Shown here one piece after another: positions 9,722 through 18,369 of a DNA stretch of 64,000 nt. The position numbers were made by a program, and so were the translations under genes. The first letter of the stretch is position 1; the number at the start of each line of letters is the position of its first letter. The notes beneath the pieces were generated by a model. The model did no database searches and was not told the origin of the DNA. It was given only the letters and a program-made list of their open reading frames with translations. The DNA comes from Microbacterium sorbitolivorans (lineage in GTDB: Bacteria > Actinomycetota > Actinomycetes > Actinomycetales > Microbacteriaceae), in the NCBI RefSeq assembly GCF_003327285.1, contig NZ_KZ848476.1, positions 248,001-312,000 on the forward strand. The letters run 5' to 3'.

Positions 9722-10451
9722 ATTCCGCGTTCCGCAGATGCACGATGTCGCCCACGCCGATGGGCTGGCCGTCGATCTCGAGGCGGCCGTCCTCGGCGAG
9801 GTTGGTCGCGATGCCCGTGATGCCGCCGCCCCCGGGCAGGTGCGCCGTCACGCGCTGCCCGAGCGTCACGCAGCTCTCCCGCACCTCGTCCCGCACGGAT
9901 CCGCGGGCCAGCCGCTCGGCGAGGCCGCCGAGGCGGGCGAGGTAGCCCGCGAGCAGGGCGTCCTCGTCGACGTCGACGCCGAGCGAGGCGAACGACGCCG
10001 CCGTCTCGACCGGGAGCTGCTCCGCCGTCATGCGCGTGTTCACGCCGCTGCCGACGACGACGCGGTCGCTTGTCGCAACCTCCGCGAGGATCCCGCAGAG
10101 CTTGCGGCCGCCCACGAGCACGTCGTTCGGCCACTTCACGCCGACGCCGGCCAGCTGCTCGCCCGCGGATCCGGCCATCGCCGTGCCCGCGATGAGCGGG
10201 ATCCAGCCGCGGCGCTCCACGGGGATCCGTGAGAGGTCGAGCACGACCGAGATCGCGAGCGACGCGCCCGGGGGTGCGGTCCAGGCGCGATCGAGGCGCC
10301 CGCGCCCCGAGCGCTGGTCGCGCGTGAGGAGCACGCCGAGGTGGGGCCAGTCTTCGCCTGAGCGAAGCGCCGCCACGAGGTCGGCGTTCGTCGAGCCCGT
10401 GAAGGGGGCCTCGACGATGCGGGGGGAGACGGATTGCGACTGAGACCACAT
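9720..10451 (-). CDS. birA: Biotin--[acetyl-CoA-carboxylase] ligase
   Basis: Attaches biotin to the BCCP lysine of acyl-CoA carboxylases through biotinyl-AMP. The 243 aa form a group I (catalytic only) BirA: no N-terminal DNA-binding domain is present, so it is not expected to act as a repressor. Motifs are the substrate loop SGRGRLDRAW, KWPNDVLVGGRKLCGILAE, and a small C-terminal domain. A TAGGCT -10 lies 7 nt before the ATG. It sits tail-to-tail with the carboxylase beta/epsilon genes whose holoenzyme it matures. Confidence 0.95.
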   Translation of the reverse strand: MWSQSQSVSPRIVEAPFTGSTNADLVAALRSGEDWPHLGVLLTRDQRSGRGRLDRAWTAPPGASLAISVVLDLSRIPVERRGWIPLIAGTAMAGSAGEQLAGVGVKWPNDVLVGGRKLCGILAEVATSDRVVVGSGVNTRMTAEQLPVETAASFASLGVDVDEDALLAGYLARLGGLAERLARGSVRDEVRESCVTLGQRVTAHLPGGGGITGIATNLAEDGRLEIDGQPIGVGDIVHLRNAE

Positions 10452-10600
10452 GCTCTCGAGCCTATGCGGGGCGCGTCGAGATTCTGACGATCGCGCGAGA
10501 TGCGGCCGAAATCGCGAGAATTATCAGGATCTGGCAACAAAGTCAGCATGTCGCGGCCCCGTGCGCCGGTCATCCAGGGCGACCAGGCGAGAATGGATCC
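10452..10600. promoter_or_regulatory. Divergent promoter region birA / PH-domain gene
   Basis: On the minus strand TAGGCT (10459-10464) stands 7 nt before the birA ATG. On the plus strand GAGAAT (10589-10594) stands 6 nt before the ATG at 10601. A weak imperfect dyad lies near 10481-10530. Both transcripts look leaderless. Confidence 0.5.
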
Positions 10601-11113
10601 ATGACCGCCCAGCAGGAGCTCCGCATCGCGACCTTCCGTCGCGGCGCCGAGTTGCTCGTGTTTCCGGCGATCCTGCTGATCGCGGTCGCGGGGGCGACGG
10701 GCTATCTGTACACGAACCTGCCGGATCCGTACGAGGACTGGATGCTGTTCGCCGCGGCGGGCGCAATCGTGCTGCTCGGCGTCGTGCTGCCCTGGTGGAT
10801 CTGGGCGTCGCGCACCTACATCCTCACGACGCGCCGCATCATCGTGGCGCGCGGCCTCGTCATCCGCCGCCGCAGCGAGCTGATGCACGCGACGGGCTAT
10901 GGCATCGAGGTGGTGCGCGGGCCGATCCAGCGCCTGTTCGGGCGCGGCACGCTGATCCTCTCGTCGGGCGGCTTCGAGCTCGCGCTGAAGGGCGTGCACT
11001 CGCCGCGCCTCGTGCGCGAAACGCTCAGCGACCAGATCGAGATCTGCCAGATTCTCGCGCACCGGCAGGCTCAGCAGGCCGCGGCCGACCCCTTCATGCG
11101 AACCGACGTCTGA
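10601..11113 (+). CDS. PH-domain membrane protein (bacterial PH, YdbT/YdbS-like)
   Basis: 170-aa protein with two membrane segments (about residues 18-37 and 49-67, the latter ending LPWWIWAS) followed by a cytoplasmic bacterial PH domain (about 68-150; TYILTTRRIIVARGLVIRRR and HATGYGIEVVRGPIQRLFGRGTLILSS). Its molecular role is unknown in the family. It is located between birA and purK, as in the conserved actinobacterial order. No catalytic motif is visible. The start is leaderless-type. Confidence 0.85.
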   Translation: MTAQQELRIATFRRGAELLVFPAILLIAVAGATGYLYTNLPDPYEDWMLFAAAGAIVLLGVVLPWWIWASRTYILTTRRIIVARGLVIRRRSELMHATGYGIEVVRGPIQRLFGRGTLILSSGGFELALKGVHSPRLVRETLSDQIEICQILAHRQAQQAAADPFMRTDV

Positions 11114-11132
11114 GAACTGGCAAAATAGGGGC

Positions 11133-12254
11133 ATGACTAAGCGCGTCGGTGTAATCGGTGGTGGCCAGCTGGCTCGAATGATGATCGCTCCGGCGTCAGA
11201 GCTCGGCCTCGAGATTCGGGTGCTCGCCGAGCAGGACGGCATGTCGGCGAAGCTCGCCGCGACCCAGATCGGCGACTATACCGATCTCGCGACCGTCCGC
11301 GAGTTCGTGAAGGACGTCGACGTCGTCACCTTCGACCACGAGCACGTCCCGCAGGAGGTGCTGCGCGCCCTCGTCGCCGACGGCGTCGAGGTGCACCCCG
11401 GCCCCGATGCCCTGCAGTACGCGCAGGACAAGCTCGTCATGCGCGCGAAGCTCGCCGAGGCCGGCGCCCCGCAGCCCGATTGGGCGGGCGTCGCGACGCG
11501 CGACGAGCTGCAGGCCTTCCTCGACGACCACGGCGGCCGCGCCGTCGTGAAGACCCCGCGCGGGGGATACGACGGCAAGGGCGTTCGCGTCATCGGATCC
11601 GCCGAGGAGGCCGACGATTGGTTCGCGGCCTTCGAAGGCGAGCGGATCCTCGTGGAGGAGCTCGTCGACTTCCGTCGCGAGCTCGCGCAGCAGGTCGCGC
11701 GTCGCAAGTCGGGCGAGATGGTCGTGTACCCCGTCGTCGAGTCGGTGCAGAAGGACGGCGTGTGCGCCGAGGTCTTCGCCCCGGCGCCCGGCGCGTCGGA
11801 GCGCGCGATCGAGGTCGCCGCGCAGATCGGCACCCAGATCGCCGAGTCGCTCGGCGTGACCGGCATGCTCGCGGTTGAGCTCTTCGAGACGAGCGACGAG
11901 CGCCTGCTGGTCAACGAGCTCGCCATGCGCCCGCACAACAGCGGCCACTGGACGCAGGACGGCGCCGTGACGAGCCAGTTCGAGCAGCACCTGCGCGCGG
12001 TCTGCGACCTGCCGCTCGGCGCGACCGACACGCTGCGCGACGCCGCGTGCATGATCAACATCCTCGGCGGCCCCGAGGGCGCCGACATCGACGAGCGCTT
12101 CGGCGTCGCGATGCAGGCCCACCCGACGGCCAAGATTCACACCTACGGCAAGGCCTCGCGCCCCGGCCGCAAGGTGGGCCACATCAACGTCGCGGGCGAC
12201 GACCTCGACGACGCCGTGTACACGGCGAGGGCCGCCGCGGCGTTCTTCGCGTAA
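11133..12254 (+). CDS. purK: 5-(carboxyamino)imidazole ribonucleotide synthase
   Basis: ATP-grasp enzyme of de novo purine synthesis that carboxylates AIR to N5-CAIR with ATP and bicarbonate. The 373 aa begin with the nucleotide-binding [13 protein letters not shown]. The central ATP-grasp region ([25 protein letters not shown]) and the C-terminal [17 protein letters not shown] segment are all typical. A CAAAAT element 6 nt upstream suggests a leaderless start. purE, the next step, follows 43 nt downstream. Confidence 0.96.
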   Translation: MTKRVGVIGGGQLARMMIAPASELGLEIRVLAEQDGMSAKLAATQIGDYTDLATVREFVKDVDVVTFDHEHVPQEVLRALVADGVEVHPGPDALQYAQDKLVMRAKLAEAGAPQPDWAGVATRDELQAFLDDHGGRAVVKTPRGGYDGKGVRVIGSAEEADDWFAAFEGERILVEELVDFRRELAQQVARRKSGEMVVYPVVESVQKDGVCAEVFAPAPGASERAIEVAAQIGTQIAESLGVTGMLAVELFETSDERLLVNELAMRPHNSGHWTQDGAVTSQFEQHLRAVCDLPLGATDTLRDAACMINILGGPEGADIDERFGVAMQAHPTAKIHTYGKASRPGRKVGHINVAGDDLDDAVYTARAAAAFFA

Positions 12255-12285
12255 GTCGCTGAGGGTTGATCACAAAACGGTCACT

Positions 12286-12297
12286 TACCCTGGGTGG
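12286..12297 (+). promoter_or_regulatory. -10 element of purE (leaderless type)
   Basis: TACCCT at 12286-12291, then 6 nt, then the GTG start. purE could therefore have its own transcript in addition to read-through from purK. Confidence 0.45.
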
Positions 12298-12807
12298 GTG
12301 CTTCACTCTTCAGAAACCCCCCTCGTCGGCGTCGTCATGGGCTCCGACTCCGACTGGCGCATCATGCAGGACGCGTCGGCGGCGCTGACCGAGTTCGGGA
12401 TCGCTCATGAGGTCGAGGTCGTGTCGGCCCACCGCACGCCCGACAAGCTCATCAGCTACGGCCGCGAGGCTCGCTCGCGCGGCCTGAAGGCGATCATCGC
12501 GGGCGCGGGCGGTGCGGCGCACCTGCCCGGCATGCTCGCCTCGCTCACGGCGCTACCGGTCATCGGCGTGCCGGTGCAGCTCGCGACCCTCGACGGCATG
12601 GACTCCCTGCTGTCGATCGTGCAGATGCCCGCGGGGATCCCCGTCGCGACGGTCTCGATCAACGGCGCCAAGAACGCGGGCCTCCTGGCCGCGCGGATCC
12701 TCGGCGCGGGCGACCCCGCGATCGCGGAGCGCATCGAGGCCTACGCGAAGGATCTCGAGCGCCAGGTCGACGAGAAAAATCGCCGCCTGAAGGAATCTCT
12801 CGCGTGA
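12298..12807 (+). CDS. purE: N5-carboxyaminoimidazole ribonucleotide mutase
   Basis: Converts N5-CAIR to CAIR, directly after PurK. The 169 aa are class I PurE, with [11 protein letters not shown] near the N-terminus, [11 protein letters not shown], and the [25 protein letters not shown] segment that forms the active site. It starts at GTG. Its stop overlaps the GTG start of the downstream LCP gene by 4 nt, linking purine synthesis and a wall ligase in one transcript, as in other actinobacteria. Confidence 0.96.
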   Translation: MLHSSETPLVGVVMGSDSDWRIMQDASAALTEFGIAHEVEVVSAHRTPDKLISYGREARSRGLKAIIAGAGGAAHLPGMLASLTALPVIGVPVQLATLDGMDSLLSIVQMPAGIPVATVSINGAKNAGLLAARILGAGDPAIAERIEAYAKDLERQVDEKNRRLKESLA

Positions 12808-14234
12808 GCCGCGCCGCCGAGTACGCGGCGGCGCCGGGCGGCTCCGTCATCGACGTCGCCCCGCTTCGGCGACCCGAGGCGGGCAACCCCCGCCTCATGG
12901 CCAGGCGCGGCTGGTGGCTCGTCGTCCTGAACTTCCTCTTCCCCGGCACGGCTCAGGCCGCGGCCGGTAATCGTCGCCTCGCGCGGCTCGGCCTGGGCGC
13001 CACGCTGTTCATGTGGGCAGTCGTGCTGCTGCTCGTCGTCGGGGCGTTTGTCGCCCGCACGGCGCTGCTCGGCATCCTTGCGCACGCGTGGGTGCTCTAC
13101 GTTCTCGGCCTGATTGTCGCTGCGTATACGGTGCTGTGGGTCGTGCTGAGCCTCGACACGTTGCGCCTCGTGCGCGTCGTCAAGGTTCCGGCACCGCAGC
13201 GCTTTTTCGTGCTCGTGCTGTGCCTCGTGCTGACGGTGCTGCAGGTGATCGCGGGAGCCTTCGCGGCGCGCAGCATCTTCACCGTCAGCAGCGCGTTCAG
13301 TCAGAACCTCTCGAGCAACTCGATCACGGTGCCGCCGAGCGACGGGTATTACAACATCGCCCTTCTCGGCGCAGATTCGGGCGACGGCCGCGACTCGCTG
13401 CGCTACGACAGCATCTCGATCGTCTCGATCAACGCCGAGACGGGTGCCATGACGATCACGGGCATCCCGCGCGACCTCGAGCACGTGCCGTTCAGCGAGG
13501 GAAGCCCCATGCTCGAGCTGTACCCGAACTATTTCGAGGGCCACGGTGATCCGACCTGCGGGTGGAACTCGGGCATCAACCAGCTCACCAACGCCGTGTC
13601 GTTCTGTCGCGAGGACCGCGGCGACAGCCTGTATCCCGACGCGCGCGACCAGGATTCGCTGCCCGAGATCGAGGCGACGAAGGACGCCGCCTCCGGCCTC
13701 CTCGGCATCGACGTGCAGTACTACATCTCGATCGACATGCACGGCTTCGGCGCCCTCATCGACGCCGTCGGCGGCGTCGACATCACCGTCGACGAGCGCC
13801 TGCCCGAGGGCGGCGGCCCCGCCTACGACGGCCAGCCGGCCGAGGAATGGGCGACCGGCTGGATCGAGCCCGGCGAGCAGCACATGGACGGCGAGACGGC
13901 CCTCTGGTACGCGCGTTCGCGCTACACGACGAGCGACTGGGACCGCATGGAGCGCCAGCGCGAGCTGCAGACGGCGCTCATGAGCCAGCTCAAGCCCAAC
14001 GTGCTGCTGACGAAGCTCGGCGCGATTAAGGACGCCGGCACGGCCGTCGTCGAGACCGACATCCCGGACGACCTCGCCTCGACGTTCCTCGACCTCGCGG
14101 TCAAGTCCCGCGAGCACGAGACCCAGACGATCGAGCTGAACCCGGACAACGGCGTCGACCAGGAGTGGCCCGACGTCGACATGATTCACCAGAAGATCGA
14201 CGCGGCCCTGCACCCGGCCGAAGCGTCGGAGTGA
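12804..14234 (+). CDS. LytR-CpsA-Psr (LCP) family glycopolymer ligase with multi-TM N-terminus
   Basis: LCP enzymes transfer undecaprenyl-phosphate-linked glycopolymers to peptidoglycan on the outer face of the membrane. The 476 aa have a hydrophobic N-terminal part with about four membrane segments (residues about 33-155), then an extracellular LCP domain. That domain is marked by [26 protein letters not shown], the polyprenyl-binding ITGIPRDL arginine region and [21 protein letters not shown]. The GTG start overlaps purE. Its position just upstream of an exporter gene pair makes it the likely attachment enzyme for the exported polymer, which is inference. Confidence 0.93.
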   Translation: MSRAAEYAAAPGGSVIDVAPLRRPEAGNPRLMARRGWWLVVLNFLFPGTAQAAAGNRRLARLGLGATLFMWAVVLLLVVGAFVARTALLGILAHAWVLYVLGLIVAAYTVLWVVLSLDTLRLVRVVKVPAPQRFFVLVLCLVLTVLQVIAGAFAARSIFTVSSAFSQNLSSNSITVPPSDGYYNIALLGADSGDGRDSLRYDSISIVSINAETGAMTITGIPRDLEHVPFSEGSPMLELYPNYFEGHGDPTCGWNSGINQLTNAVSFCREDRGDSLYPDARDQDSLPEIEATKDAASGLLGIDVQYYISIDMHGFGALIDAVGGVDITVDERLPEGGGPAYDGQPAEEWATGWIEPGEQHMDGETALWYARSRYTTSDWDRMERQRELQTALMSQLKPNVLLTKLGAIKDAGTAVVETDIPDDLASTFLDLAVKSREHETQTIELNPDNGVDQEWPDVDMIHQKIDAALHPAEASE

Positions 14235-14256
14235 CCTCTCCCAGATTCGGGAGAGG
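14235..14256 (+). terminator. Hairpin after the LCP gene
   Basis: 8-bp perfect stem (CCTCTCCC / GGGAGAGG) with loop AGATTC starting right after the TGA. There is no U-tract, so it may be an attenuator or a processing site. A TAGGAT -10 at 14265-14270 provides a new promoter for the next gene. Confidence 0.5.
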
Positions 14257-14313
14257 CCGAGCGATAGGATCCAGTGTGACTTTCTGCGGACAACCCCTGC
14301 GAGGCGCGGCGCT

Positions 14314-15198
14314 GTGACCACGATTGATCTGAACGACTACGACGTCCCCGGACGCAGTCGAGGAATCCTCGACGTGATCCGGTGGCGGTATCTCCTGCGC
14401 CTCCTCGTGCGCAAGGGCACCTCGACGCGCTACCGCAACTCGGCGCTCGGCTGGACCTGGTCGTACGTCAAGCCGCTGATCCAGTTCTTCATCTACTTCC
14501 TGGTGATGGGCTTCATCTTCGGGCAGCGCGACAACGTCGAGAACTTCCCGCTGTACATGTTCTCGGGCTTCATCACGGTGCAGTTCTTCAACGAAGCCTT
14601 CGGTAACGCGACCACCGCCGTCGTGGGTAACAAGGCCCTCGTGCGCAAGATCTACCTGCCCCGGGAGCTGTTCCCGATCGCGGCGATCATCAACGCGTTC
14701 ATCCACTTCCTGCCGCAGCTCGGGATCCTGCTCGTCGTCGCCATCTTCTACGGATGGCGCCCCGGCTTCACCGAGATCGGATCCGTGCTCGCGGGGCTCG
14801 CCCTCATCGCGCTGATCTCGTTCGGCCTCGGCCTGCTCTTCGCAGGCCTCAACGTGCGCTTCCGCGACGCCGAGAACTTCGCTGAGGTGATCCGCCAACT
14901 CGCCACCTGGGCGTCGCCCGTGCTTTACACCTGGCAGCTCATTCCCGACAAGATGGGCCCCATCTTCGGCCACATCTACATGTGCAACCCGATCACGATC
15001 GCGGTCGAGTTCATGCACTACGGTTTCTGGGCCGAGACGGTTCCGCGCTACAGCGAGACCCACCACGGCGGGTGGATCGGCTTCCCGCCGCACTTCGGCC
15101 TCTACGCCCTCGCGGCGGTCGTTATCAGCGTGATTCTCGTCGTCATCGGACAGCTCGTCTTCCGCCGCGCCGAGCGCACCTTCGCACAGGACCTGTGA
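14314..15198 (+). CDS. ABC-2 type polysaccharide export permease (Wzm/TagG type), first copy
   Basis: 294-aa membrane component of a polysaccharide ABC exporter with six predicted helices. Typical features are the amphipathic N-terminus LVRKGTSTRYRNSALGWTWS, then SGFITVQFFNEAF and the C-terminal ASPVLYTWQLIP segment. GTG 14314 follows a GAGG at 9 nt, with a leader of about 37 nt from the TAGGAT -10. It overlaps the ATPase gene by one base (TGATG). With the ATPase it should flip a lipid-linked polymer across the membrane. Confidence 0.92.
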   Translation: MTTIDLNDYDVPGRSRGILDVIRWRYLLRLLVRKGTSTRYRNSALGWTWSYVKPLIQFFIYFLVMGFIFGQRDNVENFPLYMFSGFITVQFFNEAFGNATTAVVGNKALVRKIYLPRELFPIAAIINAFIHFLPQLGILLVVAIFYGWRPGFTEIGSVLAGLALIALISFGLGLLFAGLNVRFRDAENFAEVIRQLATWASPVLYTWQLIPDKMGPIFGHIYMCNPITIAVEFMHYGFWAETVPRYSETHHGGWIGFPPHFGLYALAAVVISVILVVIGQLVFRRAERTFAQDL

Positions 15199-15959
15199 TG
15201 TCAGACACGATCATTCAGACCTCCGAGACGACGCCGGCGATCATCGTCGACCACGTCACCAAGACCTTCCTCAAGCGCAACTCGCACTCGATGAAGGAGG
15301 CCTTCGTCGGCTGGACGAAGGGCAAGAAGGTCCGCGCCGACCAGTTCCACGCGCTCGACGACGTCAGCTTCCAGATCGGCGAGGGCGAGTCGGTCGCCGT
15401 CCTCGGCTTCAACGGATCCGGAAAATCGACGACCCTGAAGATGGTCTCCGGCGTGATGCAGCCCGACGAGGGGCGCGTGTTTACGAAGGGTCGCGTCGCG
15501 GGCCTCATCGAGGTCGGCGCGGGCTTCCACCCCGACCTCTCGGGGCGCGAGAACGTGTACCTCAACGCCGCGATCCTCGGCATGTCGAAGGAACAGATAG
15601 ACGCGCGATTCGACGACATCGTCGAGTTCAGCGAGATCGGCGACTTCATCGAGCAGGAGGTCAAGCACTACTCGTCGGGCATGTTCATGCGCCTGGCCTT
15701 CGCCGTCGCGATCCACGTCGACCTCGACGTGCTGCTCGTCGACGAGGTGCTCGCCGTCGGCGACGAGGCGTTCCGCAAGAAGTGCTCCGACAAGCTCAAG
15801 GAGCTCGCGTCGCAGGGCGTGACGATGCTCATCGTCAGCCACTCGATGGGCATGGTGCAGGACCTCTGCACGCGCGGCATCGTCATCCACGAGCACAAGG
15901 TGCTGTTCGACGGGCCGATCGCTGAGGCCGTGCAGGTTATTAGGACGACCCCGCACTAA
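15198..15959 (+). CDS. Polysaccharide ABC exporter ATPase (Wzt/TagH type), first copy
   Basis: 253-aa nucleotide-binding subunit paired with the preceding permease. Walker A GFNGSGKST is at residues 70-78, the signature region reads YSSGM, Walker B is LLVDEVLAVGD, and the switch His is in IVSHS. There is no C-terminal carbohydrate-binding domain, so export should not depend on recognition of a terminal cap as in some O-antigen systems. A small hairpin (15960-15978) and a stronger one follow. Confidence 0.93.
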   Translation: MSDTIIQTSETTPAIIVDHVTKTFLKRNSHSMKEAFVGWTKGKKVRADQFHALDDVSFQIGEGESVAVLGFNGSGKSTTLKMVSGVMQPDEGRVFTKGRVAGLIEVGAGFHPDLSGRENVYLNAAILGMSKEQIDARFDDIVEFSEIGDFIEQEVKHYSSGMFMRLAFAVAIHVDLDVLLVDEVLAVGDEAFRKKCSDKLKELASQGVTMLIVSHSMGMVQDLCTRGIVIHEHKVLFDGPIAEAVQVIRTTPH

Positions 15960-16026
15960 GAGGCGCGGAGGGCGCCTCGTAGCGCGGGGTCTTCGGCGTT
16001 TGTTTTCACCCGCCCGCACTAAGAAC

Positions 16027-16051
16027 AAAGGCCCTGCAGAGCAGGGCCTTT
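16027..16051. terminator. Terminator between the first ABC exporter and the glycosyltransferase
   Basis: 11-bp perfect stem (AAAGGCCCTGC / GCAGGGCCTTT) with an AGA loop, followed by CTTCTT. It serves convergent genes on both strands. Confidence 0.8.
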
Positions 16052-16055
16052 CTTC

Positions 16056-16970
16056 TTACTTCTTGAAGCGCGAGCGGAGCACGCGCATCGCGCGCTCGGG
16101 GAGGCTGTAGCGCTCGATCTCGGCGCGCAGGCGGTCTTCCATCTCGGCGAGCCTCTGGTCGAGGAACTTCGTGAGGTACAGCGGCAGGCCGGGGCCGTGC
16201 TGCTGCACGTAGGCGCGCAGCGCCTCGTCGCGCAGGAGCGCGTCGGTCGCGCGGTGCTCGCTATCGTCCGCGATCACGCTGTTTCCGGCGGATCCGTCGG
16301 CGCCGGGGCGCTGGTGCCAGTACGCGTACGGCTTCTTCTCGTCGAGGTATTCGAGCGGTCCGCGCGCGAGCACCTTGAGGGTGAAGTTCCAATCTCCCAC
16401 GACGGGCAGGCGCTCCTCGTAGAGGCCGAGCTCGTCGTGCAGGCTGCGGCGATAGACGAAGCCGATCGGCACGAAACGGTTGAACAGCATGGTGTCGCCG
16501 AGCGTCGGCGCCGTCAGGTGCTGCTGGAAGATCTCGCGGCCGAGCTCGACGTAGTCGTTGCCGGAGGCCTCCTCCCAGACGATCTCGATCTTCGACACGA
16601 CGCCGCCGCGGTCGGCGTTGCTCGGCCGCTCGAGGTAGTCGGCGGCCGCGGCGAGGAAGCCGGGGTGCCACGAGTCGTCGTCGTCGTGCAGGACGATCAG
16701 GGGAGCGGACGTGAGGCGCACGCCCGCGTTCGCGCTGGCCCAGCGGCCGTGCGAGGTCTCGCGGTGCAGCACGCGCACCTGCTCGCGGTTCGCCTCGGGC
16801 ACGCGGGCGACCATCGCATCGACGGCGGCGGGGTCGCCGCCGTCGTTGACGATGATGCATTCCCACTCGGTGAGGGTCTGCGACGTGATGCTGCGGAGCG
16901 CGCGTTCGAGGAACTTCGGGCGATCCTTCGTGCGCACGATGACCGCGACGCGCGGCTCCGGGGCAGTCAT
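16056..16970 (-). CDS. Glycosyltransferase family 2
   Basis: 304-aa cytoplasmic GT-A enzyme. It begins VAVIVRTKDRPKFLERALRSI, has a nucleotide-sugar-binding IIVNDGGD, a metal-binding LHDDDDSW (in place of the usual DxD) near residue 95, and a GDWNFTLKVLARG acceptor-side segment. The C-terminus is charged and probably helical. Its ATG lies 4 nt after the stop of the UDP-glucose dehydrogenase gene, so the two are coupled. Donor and acceptor are not deducible; UDP-GlcA is a plausible donor only because of the neighbour. Confidence 0.88.
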   Translation of the reverse strand: MTAPEPRVAVIVRTKDRPKFLERALRSITSQTLTEWECIIVNDGGDPAAVDAMVARVPEANREQVRVLHRETSHGRWASANAGVRLTSAPLIVLHDDDDSWHPGFLAAAADYLERPSNADRGGVVSKIEIVWEEASGNDYVELGREIFQQHLTAPTLGDTMLFNRFVPIGFVYRRSLHDELGLYEERLPVVGDWNFTLKVLARGPLEYLDEKKPYAYWHQRPGADGSAGNSVIADDSEHRATDALLRDEALRAYVQQHGPGLPLYLTKFLDQRLAEMEDRLRAEIERYSLPERAMRVLRSRFKK

Positions 16971-16974
16971 GTCT

Positions 16975-18276
16975 TTAGCGTCCCATTCCGGTGTAGGTCC
17001 AGCCCGCGGCCTTCCACGCCACCGGATCCAGGATGTTGCGGCCGTCGAACACGATCGGGCGCGCGACCTTCGCCGCCGTCGCCACCGGATCCAGTTCGCG
17101 GAACTGCTTCCACTCCGTTACGACCACGACGGCCTCCGCGCCCTCGAGCGCGTGCTCCAGCGAGTCCGCATACGCGAGCTGCGGGTGCAGGCGGCGGGCG
17201 TTATCCATCGCCTCCGGGTCGAACGACACGACCTCCGCACCCAGACCCTTCAACCGCACCGCGACATCGAGCGCCGGCGAGTCACGGATGTCGTCCGAGT
17301 CGGGCTTGAACGCCAGACCCAGCACCGCGACACGGTGCCCAAACACCTGACCATCGAACGAGTCCACGACACGGTCGACAACGTGCTGACGGCGACGCAG
17401 GTTGATCTCGTCGACCTGCTTCAAGAACGCCACCGACTCGCCCTTACCGAGCTCCTCCGCACGCGCCGCGAACGCACGAATATCCTTCGGCAGGCAACCG
17501 CCACCGAAACCGACACCCGCGTTGAGGAACTTCCGTCCGATACGCACATCGTGACCGATCGCGTCGGCGAGCTGCGTCACATCGGCGCCCGCGACCTCGG
17601 AGATCTCGGCCATCGCGTTGATGAAGCTGATCTTCGTCGCAAGGAAGCTGTTCGCGGCGACCTTCACCAGCTCGGCCGTGGCCTGGTTCGTGACCAGGCG
17701 GGGCGTGCCGCGCTCGAGGATCGACGCGTAGACGGCGTCGAGGGTCGCGACGTCCTCGTCACGGGTCGCGTCGGCGACACCGTAGACGAGGCGGTCGGGG
17801 TCGACGGTGTCCTTCACCGCGAAGCCCTCGCGCAGGAACTCCGGGTTCCATGCCAGGCGCACGCCCTTCGCCGCGGCGAGCTCCGACAGGCGGGCCGCGG
17901 TGCCGACCGGGACGGTCGACTTGCCCGCGATGAGCGAGCCCGGCTTCGCGTAGCTAAGGATCCCGTTCGTGGCGGCGTCGACGTAGGTCATGTCGGCGCC
18001 CTGGCCGTCGCGGCGCTGCGGGGTGCCGACACCGATGAAGTGCACCTCGGCGTCAGCGAGCGATGCGTAGTCGGTGGAGAACGACAGGCGACCGGAATCG
18101 ATACCGGCCTGCAGGATCTCGTCGAGGCCGGGTTCGAAGAACGGGGTCTGTCCGGCGGAGAGTTTGTCGATCTTTTCCTGGTCGACGTCGATGCCGACGA
18201 CGGTGTGGCCGAGCGAGGCCATCGCGGCCGCGTGGACTGCACCGAGGTAACCGCAACCGATCACGCTCAACTTCAT
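16975..18276 (-). CDS. ugd: UDP-glucose 6-dehydrogenase
   Basis: Oxidises UDP-glucose to UDP-glucuronate with two NAD+, supplying an acidic sugar for surface polymers. The 433 aa start with the Rossmann motif VIGCGYLGAVHA. The catalytic Cys is at about 261 in GVGFGGGCLPKD, Lys is in ELVKVAANSFLATKISF, and the C-terminal UDP-binding domain includes LGLAFKPDSDDIRDSPAL. An AAGGAG ribosome-binding site lies 9 nt before the ATG, so this mRNA has a leader, unlike most units here. The downstream glycosyltransferase is in the same unit. Confidence 0.95.
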   Translation of the reverse strand: MKLSVIGCGYLGAVHAAAMASLGHTVVGIDVDQEKIDKLSAGQTPFFEPGLDEILQAGIDSGRLSFSTDYASLADAEVHFIGVGTPQRRDGQGADMTYVDAATNGILSYAKPGSLIAGKSTVPVGTAARLSELAAAKGVRLAWNPEFLREGFAVKDTVDPDRLVYGVADATRDEDVATLDAVYASILERGTPRLVTNQATAELVKVAANSFLATKISFINAMAEISEVAGADVTQLADAIGHDVRIGRKFLNAGVGFGGGCLPKDIRAFAARAEELGKGESVAFLKQVDEINLRRRQHVVDRVVDSFDGQVFGHRVAVLGLAFKPDSDDIRDSPALDVAVRLKGLGAEVVSFDPEAMDNARRLHPQLAYADSLEHALEGAEAVVVVTEWKQFRELDPVATAAKVARPIVFDGRNILDPVAWKAAGWTYTGMGR

Positions 18277-18354
18277 GGGTGGGTTCTCCTTGTTTTGACA
18301 CGAGACGACCCCGCGAGAGGCGCCGCATCCATCCTGCCATGCACACGGTTCACA

Positions 18355-18369
18355 TATCCTGGTGCGGAC
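18355..18369 (+). promoter_or_regulatory. -10 element of the 594-aa glycosyltransferase
   Basis: TATCCT at 18355-18360, 9 nt before the ATG. The transcript would have a leader of 0-3 nt. Confidence 0.45.
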